A stretch of 64,000 nt of DNA, from contig CM056742.1 of assembly GCA_029851415.1 (NCBI GenBank), forward strand, positions 11,015,736 to 11,079,735, in the 5' to 3' direction. Below are positions 56,492-64,000 of this stretch, one piece after another (positions within the stretch are counted from its first letter, which is position 1; every line of letters starts with the position of its first letter). The notes beneath the pieces are model-generated. The model searched no databases. It saw only the letters and a program-made list of their open reading frames with translations, and was not told where the DNA came from. The position numbers were made by a program, and so were the translations under genes. The DNA is from Eretmocerus hayati (lineage: Eukaryota; Arthropoda; Insecta; Hymenoptera; Aphelinidae).

Positions 56492-57882
56492 TTTCAAACA
56501 CTTTTCGTATCAAATCATTGAGGTGGCGCGCTTCGCGATACGATTACATTTACACGGTGCTCTTGAACCAATTTTTATTGAAAGGTCTTTGCTCCTCCGA
56601 GATTCTTGTGGGATCTTTTCCAGCATGATTTCTGGATCATTTCCCAACAAGAATCAAAATATTTTGTCGAGCAGTTTTTTTTTAAAGTCAATTTTTGAAA
56701 TTTTCGATCGATTGACTCATCTAAATCACATTCATTCGATGAGTTTCTCATGTGTAGAAGTTTCTGTCAATGATTCACTGTTAGGGCAAGAAAATCACGA
56801 TGTCATTCATATCAGTTCTTTGAATTCATTTTATTCATCATATCGTCCTTCTATTCATCTATGATTCTTACATCGTTATGATCACAATCGAGATTCATTA
56901 TCTTTTTCAAGCAGAGAGATTAAGTCAAGGAATCCTAAGGAGAAGTGGAAGGAACAGATTATAGTTTCTCACACAATTCGTAGTTTCGTAGATACAAATA
57001 TGTCTCACACGTGTCGAGAATTGTACGCACAAACAGCATTCAATAGCTGTCCACTATAGTTGGGATGGTTGCCCGATACTGGATAGCTAAATTACAACTG
57101 ATATCTCCACGAATAATCGCGCTGTTTACGATATTTCGCCAGATCCGAAAAATCACGGACTCGTGTCTGTGTAACGTGACTTTGTTTATATCCGAAGCGC
57201 TCTCACACTCAACAGGCGAGGTATCCCATTCACATGCACGACAAGCAGTTTCTTATGATCACGATTGCCGATATGGGAATTTTCGCCTCAAAAGGAAAAC
57301 TTCAAACGCCGAGTTTCAGATTATCAAAAAGTCAAACACGGAGATACCGTCTCTGTTAGCCACCTAATCATTAATGCTACATTTGGAAGTAATTTCGACC
57401 ACAACTGTTGAGCATTTGGTTAAATTTATATATTTTAGATGTGATCTAGCGTTATCTTATAATTGTAATGTTGAACCCTGAGAAACTTGTCAAATGAATG
57501 TGATTTAGATGAGTCAATCGATCGAAAATTTCAAAAATTGAGTTAAAAAAAACAGCTCGACAAAATATTTTGATTCTTGTTGGAAAATGATCCAGAAATC
57601 ATGCTGAAAAAGATCCCGCAAGAATCTCGGAGGAGCAAAGACCTTTCAATAAAAGTTGGTTCAAGAGCACCGTGTTTAAGCTCTATCACGTCTCAAAACT
57701 CACAATATTTTTTGAATGATTTGGAAAATGGCAAACATGCGTGATCGCATGTTCCCTATGGTGCAGCAGCGATAACTCAAGATTGCGATTTTCCCAATCA
57801 TTCAAAAAATATCAAAATGATTGGAAATTTCATTGCAAATAGCGCTAACACAACGATTTGATCAGAAAAGTGTCTGGTGTTG
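56492..57882. mobile_element. MITE family B, long copy (about 1.4 kb)
   Basis: Left arm about 56492-56720 and right arm about 57500-57882 are inverted (AATATTTTGTCGAGCAG with complement near 57551; GATTCTTGTGGGATCTTTTC with complement near 57605). Ends resemble the 216-bp element at 41679-41894 (CAAACACTTTTCG). The centre (about 56780-57480) is unrelated sequence without a recognised gene. Confidence 0.7.
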
Positions 57883-59601
57883 AATTCACGCCGTGTCGAT
57901 AAAACAGAGCTCTGCGGCGAGTTACCTCGATGAAAAAAGAGCACGCGAGAGTGATTGCATCTCCTCTTTCAGGCTTTTCAATTTTACAGGTCGTTAGACT
58001 CGCGCAAGCCTTGTGTAACTTCACATATGCAGCAGCAGAGGAAGCAATGGGGACAAAATCCACGAAAGCAGCATATCATGGTACATGGACAACCTGCGCA
58101 GAAATCACCGCCGCGCTGGCCGAGTCGAAGTTGAGGTGCTAGAATGACCAAAAGCGATCGAACGCGAATCAGTTTTAAAATCGCCCGCCGGATTTTCAGT
58201 CAGGTTACCACAATGCGTTCGTGTCTCTCTGCTAGTTGCTTGCATCGAGAAGTTATTGCATGATGCCAAATGCATGATTCTAATTCCCCAGACAAAATTG
58301 ATGCATGTATGTACACACAAAAGTCTGCTGTGAATCCACAGTGGATTGAATCTTCTCTCATCGATATTGGTTGTTTTTTCATTTGTTGTAGAAATTTTAA
58401 TGTGTGCGGACTTCCAAAAGAACATTTTTTCGTAAAAACTGGGACAAATTGGCTCAAGTTTCTCCAAATTGAGAACATCTCAGTATACTCCCGGAATGAG
58501 TTCTCTATTGAACTACAAATGGTCGACAGATGAATTCGAGAGAGTACTGGAGTGATCACCAAGAAAATAGCTAGAAATGAGTATGTACTGAGGCGAGTTG
58601 AGTATTCTCGCCTTTAATATCTTCGAAGTTCAACTAAAATCCACCTTGCGATACAGGAATGAGGGTCCGAACGATGAGGCGATTGCAAAATATTCTCGTG
58701 TTGCCAGATGACGGAACACAATAAAATCGGATGGATAATGAAATGAGTGTACAAATGAGGTCCATTCCGCCAAGTATTATCACAAGAATTTCGAGTTCTA
58801 CTAATGGTAACCAAAAGTGTCAAACACCATTGAAGACGTTTTTGTCGATATACGATTTTCTCATTTATTTACACTAACACTCGATGCAAACTTGTAAATT
58901 GTAACCATGCTTTTCTCCTCAAAACTGAACGTACATATGAGGATAAATCACGAGATACAATTTATAAAATACACAATTAGTGCACGATGGAGAATTTGAT
59001 TGTCGAAACTCACAGTATTATCCCAATATATCGAAGATTGAAGATGCAAAGCAGCAGTCTCTATTCAATCATTTCTCTTTTTCCATGTATTACTGTGTTG
59101 GTTACAGCGGCATAATTGCCTTCACGGTATGCAAGATCAATTTTCTTGCCAACTTCTCGAATCAGCTAACAGCCTTGCTGAGAAGTACATTCCGTCAAAC
59201 CATACTAAACGCTACGCAAGAGCTGTACTCTGCCGCATAGTCGGTATGCGAATTGAGGATGTACGTAGAAGTCATATTTACCATTACTATTCAATCTTAC
59301 TCCAAAATTTTTGATTCTGACAATGCGCACATCTAGAGACATCTATATTAGTAAAACTCTAATTTCGAGCAAATTATATGGCATCACCATGATCACGTTT
59401 ATTCACGCACCTATACATTTCGTCCATAACTGGTTTTCTTGTGTGTGGACAAACAAACACTGAACTCCCTTAATATGAACTACCCACGATTTGATACAAC
59501 GAATCCTTCGCATGCACTTGAAATAACAGTCCTGGACCCATGTGATAATTTATTTCGAGAATGAACCGTCGATTAGAGTATTCTCATTTTTTGGATTCTC
59601 T
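57883..59601. other. 3' flank of IR-7, no separate gene supported
   Basis: Frames at 58105-58562 on the minus strand have no recognisable domain. The part from about 59260 is homologous to 23570-23770, the 3' flank of IR-3. Confidence 0.35.
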
Positions 59602-61958
59602 TCATTGCATTTGTGGCAATGAGTGATTTCTTGCGTTGCGTTGAGACCTGATGAAGAATACAAATGAGTGATTCTTGGAAATATCATCGATTTAACCATA
59701 CAATTTTCCGAAAAAACTTACCGCAAATTTGCCGTCGATTGCCCATCGTGGCTGATCAACGTAATACTTGTGCGTCTCTTGCGCTTCAAATGAGCGATGA
59801 GGTGGGCATTATCGAGTCCAAGTAACCCAAAAACTCTAGGCCTGTCTTCGGTAAACATTATTTCACGATCTTCATTTTCCTTCCGGATTTTGGATTTTAC
59901 CGATGACCTTGATGAATTATTGGGTTCCCATTGACCAAGAGTCATTATTCTCAACTGTACTTGAATGAAGTCAAACTCGCACGACGACTCTTTTATGATC
60001 TTGGATTTTGCTTCTTCCACTAGACATCGAACGAAGCGCTTCCTTTTAGAGTTCAATTTTTCAAATTGTACCGGTCTCTGACTTTGGAAAAATATCTCCC
60101 AAATTAAAACAACACAACCCAGGACATAACCTGGTACAAGAATAATCAGTAATCTTAAGTTCAGAAACACCTCTTCATCCTTGTCGTTTTCGGGTTCATA
60201 ATTGGGGTACATCTGCGGTGCTAACCCTCGCCTGGCCCAAACATTGTGCATGTGACCGATATTTTGCGTCTCGTGATACATGATTAAACCGGTTTCGGAA
60301 AGTCTCGACAAGACTTTGACAAAGCGTTCCCTCAGCGGGAAGTTCATTCGCACTGGCATATATTCGGCTTTTGTCGCAATAGTATCCCTTAATTGGGTCA
60401 AATAAATTCCCGGCCTGAATTTTATAACATGAGGATTGTTCGGCTCAACGCGTTCTAGAGTCCCATAGACGGAATTATGAGATGCATCAGAATAAGCTGC
60501 CGATAAAAGCTCACGAGCGGATCCTACGAGAATAGATTTGTCAATTATTTTCTGCAACTTGGGATTATCCTTGCCTGAATATGACAGTAAAATATCCTTC
60601 GTCGACTTCAGTGTGTAGGAATGAGTACTAGAATCAGCCAATTGTTCCAATGTTGTACATCCCAAAAGCTCGTGTTTGTTGATACTCATTTTGATGAGCT
60701 CATCGGACGTCAATGTCATCATAACGATTGAGACAAAGTACAAAGTGACTAAGAGTATTTTTTCTCCCAATCTGATTCGTCGTCGAGTTTCTAACGGACC
60801 ACCCAACAATGCTTGAGCAATTTTCACGGTAGACCAGCTTCTTTCATCAAATTTCATCATTCGCGAAGATAACAGAAATATTAGACACATTACAACGAGC
60901 ACGCCGCATATTTTCAAGAAATTGAGCGAGATCTCAACCTCCGTGGTTTTCTTCTGCATAATTGTAAGCTGAATTTCTTCAAAGACAGAAGTCGGAACAG
61001 CAAGAGACAACCAGATTTTCACGTCATTCATTTTAACCCCGCCATTGGTAATGTTGCTCTCTGGCCAGAAATGGAAAAATTCGAAATAAAAATCTGCACG
61101 CTGCTGAGGAATTGCATCGTTCTCAGATATGTCACCCGGTGGAATTCTATCTTGTTTCTCATCATGTTCTACATAACGATAAACAATCGTGAAATTGAGA
61201 ACCTCTTCCAAACAAAAAATCAATGCAAGATCGCGTTCAGTCTTCAATTTTCCCGGCTTTCTTCTATCCACATGAACCTGCATTTGCAGGTGGTAATCAT
61301 GTAAATTCCTTGTTTTACGTGGAAATATGTCAGTATTAGGTGACAATCTCTCTTTCGTGTACTTATCTTGAAATGGATCGAAGATGTGGACAAGAACTTC
61401 AGAGGCAAGATTCTCAGTTGCTGGGAAAATCCGGGTTTGAGTTTTATTAACCCATTCCACGACGGTTAGGTCCAAAAAGTCACGAGACCAAGCAAATCTC
61501 AAGAATGGCTCGAGACTCTGGCCCCTTCCGTTGATCAAGAATATGATGCACTTCCCACGAACATTTCTACTGTACGCCTTCATATAAAAAATCATCAATC
61601 TCATTTCGAGAAGTACCTCTTGCTCATCATGGATCTCAACTATGCCAACTTTTAATTTTGATTGATCAGCTATTTCATCCCATAACTTGGTGGATGATCC
61701 TGTATCGGATATTTTTTTAATAGCACCATCATCAACGACAACACTGGAGAACTCATCAATCATAACTTTCATGATGTTGGAGCCAAAAAGACCGAGTTTC
61801 GGCTGTGATTGGTCAAGTACGACAGTAACCTGATATGTTGACAAATAACTTTTCATGTAGTTGATTATTTGTTGCAAAGATGGATCGCACACATCGGTCA
61901 AGACACATTCCGCCATTGTGAGTATCAAGATGAAGTTGAATAGTTTTTTCGAGTCCAT
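59602..61958 (-). CDS. Divergent ionotropic receptor, intact (IR-7)
   Basis: Start chosen at MDSKKLFNFILILTMAECVL (61958), a signal peptide; an in-frame ATG 20 codons upstream (62018) is less likely. The main exon runs to 59722 with a GTAAGT donor. A 74-bp intron (59721-59648) is followed by a last exon (59647-59602) adding about 15 residues. Order: binding half with GKCIIFLINGRGQSLEPFLR; M1 (CGVLVVMCLIFLLSSRMM); pore loop (LLGGPLETRRR); M3 (ILLVTLYFVSIVMMTLTSDE); second lobe with LRERFVKVLSRLSETGLIMY; last helix near residue 630; basic tail. A likely functional chemosensory channel subunit; ligand unknown. Closest in sequence to the broken IR-6 (shared FILILTM signal and DPSLQ). Confidence 0.9.
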
Positions 61959-62018
61959 GTTGAGGCTCTGATCACTCGTAAAGTACTGAAAGCTATGCAT
62001 ATCTCCAACGAACGCCAA

Positions 62019-62050
62019 CTAACGCATTTATTGGTCACGTTACGTCAATG
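62019..62050 (-). promoter_or_regulatory. Conserved IR proximal upstream box
   Basis: On the gene strand ACGTGACCAATAAATGCG then TTAG precedes the receptor start, as at 15092-15125 and about 38490-38515. Confidence 0.45.
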
Positions 62051-62985
62051 CGATGTGATTAATGAATGTTTTGTTATGGACGGGTCTATTGATGTCAAAA
62101 CAACTTGTTGATGTCAGAAATTTGTGACTGATCAATAAATGATGGATTAACAAGGACTCGTGATCAAGAATGTGATGATAAAACAGGATATGTCATGCAT
62201 GTACTAACTCGTGTCCAATCAAGTCCTCGATGAATATCGGTAATAGTAAATATTATTCCTCAAGTCTGGGAAAAACGTTCTCCGAAAAGAGAAGCTTATC
62301 TTTTCTTCAGGTTCCTACGTAGAACCCTTCAAAATTCTCAACTCGGAATAGCGAATTTGATTCTTAAGCGCTTGCTCAATTCACAAGTAATCACCACAAG
62401 TCTACGTAGTTATCATGATTATAAAACGAGAATTAGTCTTCCTCGCCCAATTTTGATAAATGGCAATGGACAGAGACAGGTCGATATCGATGACAATAAA
62501 TGAGAATCCGTTTGTCATGAGCTGTACAATGTTGAAGGCTTTGCATATGGCCAGTGAATTGGCTGACTGGCCAATCAGAGTTGCACGATATCCTCGGATC
62601 CTACGAATAGCTAGAAGTTTTCAGTCTATAATACAAAGGCGAGGACATTTCTGTTGGAGTATAATATCTAGTCACACATCTTATACAAATACGACCACAT
62701 CACGGTCTCATCACGAAGACAGATACTTCCACCGTGCCTTCACACTAGCAACTCTCTAAATTCAAACAGAAACCAGCACATACCCAAAAGTATTGCACCC
62801 AAAATCCCATAGTGGAACAAGGGCTTCCACTATTCTGTGCCGAACTTTGCTGAATGGTAAAATAGTTATAACCACGACGATAACACCGTTCCTATCTTTA
62901 TTTCGAGAGAATCGTGAAGATTATTCGGAAATTGTAGAGATAGTGTAGAATAACGTTAAACTTGGATCAATATACAACACTCTAC
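62051..62985. repeat. 5' flank of IR-7, duplicated near 42-44 kb
   Basis: Collinear homology with 42000-43900 includes CACGATATCCTCGGATCCTA, GAGGACATTTCTGTTGGA and AAACCAGCACATAC. No coding sequence supported. Confidence 0.6.
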
Positions 62986-62989
62986 ATAT

Positions 62990-64000
62990 TTTGGGCTGAA
63001 AACCTTTCCTCGGGGATTTTCGGGGTTGCTGAACACAAATACACAATTAGAATTATAATTCCCTCAAATCCAAGATGGCGGTTTCAAAATGACGGAATGG
63101 ACATTTCTGAAAACTACTCATTTCAGCTCCAAGAATTATTCTCGAGAGCTTTGGGTGATGCTGATCACGAATATGATGTCCAAATCATGGTTCTGTCTAA
63201 TCCAAGATGAGAGATCCAAAATGGCAGAACGAGATTTCCTGAAAATTGCTCATTTCAGCTCAGGGTTCTCAATACTCTTTTCGAGAGTTTTCGAGGTCGC
63301 TGAACACAGAAGAGGGATCAGAAAAACAGTTTCCTCAAATCCAAGATGGCGGACCAAAATGGCGGACGGGAAACTACCAAGAACTGGTGACTCAAGGTCT
63401 TGAAACTTTTCTCGAGGGTTTTTCGGATTGTTGATATGATTTCAAAGGCAGAATTGATTCCCCTACGGAAACCTTCTTGACAGTTGAGCAATCTGATGAC
63501 GAAATGAGGAAGTGATTCACAACGAACCCCCAAGCTCCCAAATTCTCAAACCTGGTCACCTTCAAGTTGAGTTCTTCGGTGATAGGAAGCGATTCTGGAA
63601 CCCGAAAGCTAGAAGGGCAACAAACCCACAGGCTCCCAAATTCACAAAGCTGGGGGGTTCGTTGTGAATCCATCCCTCGTGTCATCATCAGATTGCTCAA
63701 CTGAGAAGCAGGGTCCCTGTAGGGGAATCAATTCTGTCTTTGAAATCATATAAGCAATCCGAAAAACCCTCTAGAGAAGTTTCAAAACCTCAAGTCACCA
63801 GTTCTTCGAAGTTCCCCGTCTGCCATTTTTGATTTGGGGAATTTGTTTTCCTGACCCCTTTTTCGTTCAGCGACCCCGAAAACTCTCGATAAGAGTGTTC
63901 TGAGCTGAAATGAGCAGTTCTCAGGGGATCTCGTTCTGCCATATCGGATCCGCCATCTTGGCCTGGGCAGAATCATGATTTTGACACCATATTCGTGATC
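62990..64000. mobile_element. Palindromic element with tandem subunits, cut by window edge
   Basis: Left arm to about 63530 and right arm from about 63640 are inverted (GGGAATCAATTCTGTCTTTG at 63723 pairs with the block at 63439-63459; GAACCCCCAAGCTCCCAAAT in the centre). The left arm holds about three copies of a unit of about 130 bp with TCCAAGATGGCGG and TTTCAGCTC. No coding capacity recognised. The right terminus lies beyond the window. Confidence 0.7.

Noticed and set aside
58105..58562. Minus-strand frames of 120 codons
   Set aside because: Two overlapping frames of similar length without recognisable motifs; chance is the simplest explanation.

Overview
The window looks like nuclear DNA of an insect, most likely a hymenopteran such as a parasitoid wasp. 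The base composition is AT-rich, introns are about 70-90 bp with standard GT-AG sites, there are chemosensory receptor paralogs of insect type, and the transposons are insect-like. The species call is inference from protein character. No bacterial or viral gene organisation is present.

The backbone is a tandem cluster of divergent ionotropic receptors (IRs), relatives of ionotropic glutamate receptors used in insect smell and taste. One partial copy is on the + strand at the left edge (1-519). Four copies on the minus strand have long open frames: 12773-15049, 31028-33403, 52043-53986 and 59602-61958. Three more are broken: 23773-26868 (split by a DNA transposon plus a nonsense codon), 33590-33941 (an N-terminal fragment) and 35480-38440 (split and 3'-deleted). 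Most copies share a large single coding exon, a conserved 74-75 bp intron near the C-terminus, a tiny last exon, and a conserved promoter-side box. Flanking homology (42.0-43.9 kb with 62.1-62.9 kb; 34.0-34.3 kb with 56.1-56.3 kb) shows that the genes were copied together with long 5' flanks.

The rest is mobile and repetitive DNA. At 811-6195 there is an apparently intact LINE with ORF1, ORF2 and a 15-bp target duplication. Other retroelement remains are a 5'-truncated related LINE (29970-30648), two decayed reverse-transcriptase fragments (8.1-8.6 kb and 49.7-50.4 kb) and tRNA-derived SINE-like units. There is also a piggyBac-like MITE (6765-7557), a CACTA-like MITE inside an IR gene, a three- or four-member MITE family with ACAAGGGGAG termini, and an unusual number of long palindromic elements. 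Two tandem arrays (a 78-bp satellite at 18.5-21.2 kb and a TCCATCCCA-type microsatellite at 28.3-29.2 kb) each reverse orientation internally.

The most striking object is at 38554-40966: a small non-coding LTR element with a 4-bp GGCC target duplication, TG...CA LTRs of about 277 bp, a primer-binding-like site and a polypurine tract. Each LTR holds a consensus hammerhead ribozyme core of type III topology. This is the architecture described for plant retrozymes. The 5' LTR ribozyme has every core nucleotide and the 3' LTR ribozyme has lost the cleavage-site U. A 1.5-kb DNA transposon sits inside the polypurine tract.

Other coding candidates are a two-exon gene of 68 residues (51292-51585) and an unrecognised coding-like stretch at 44.1-45.4 kb.
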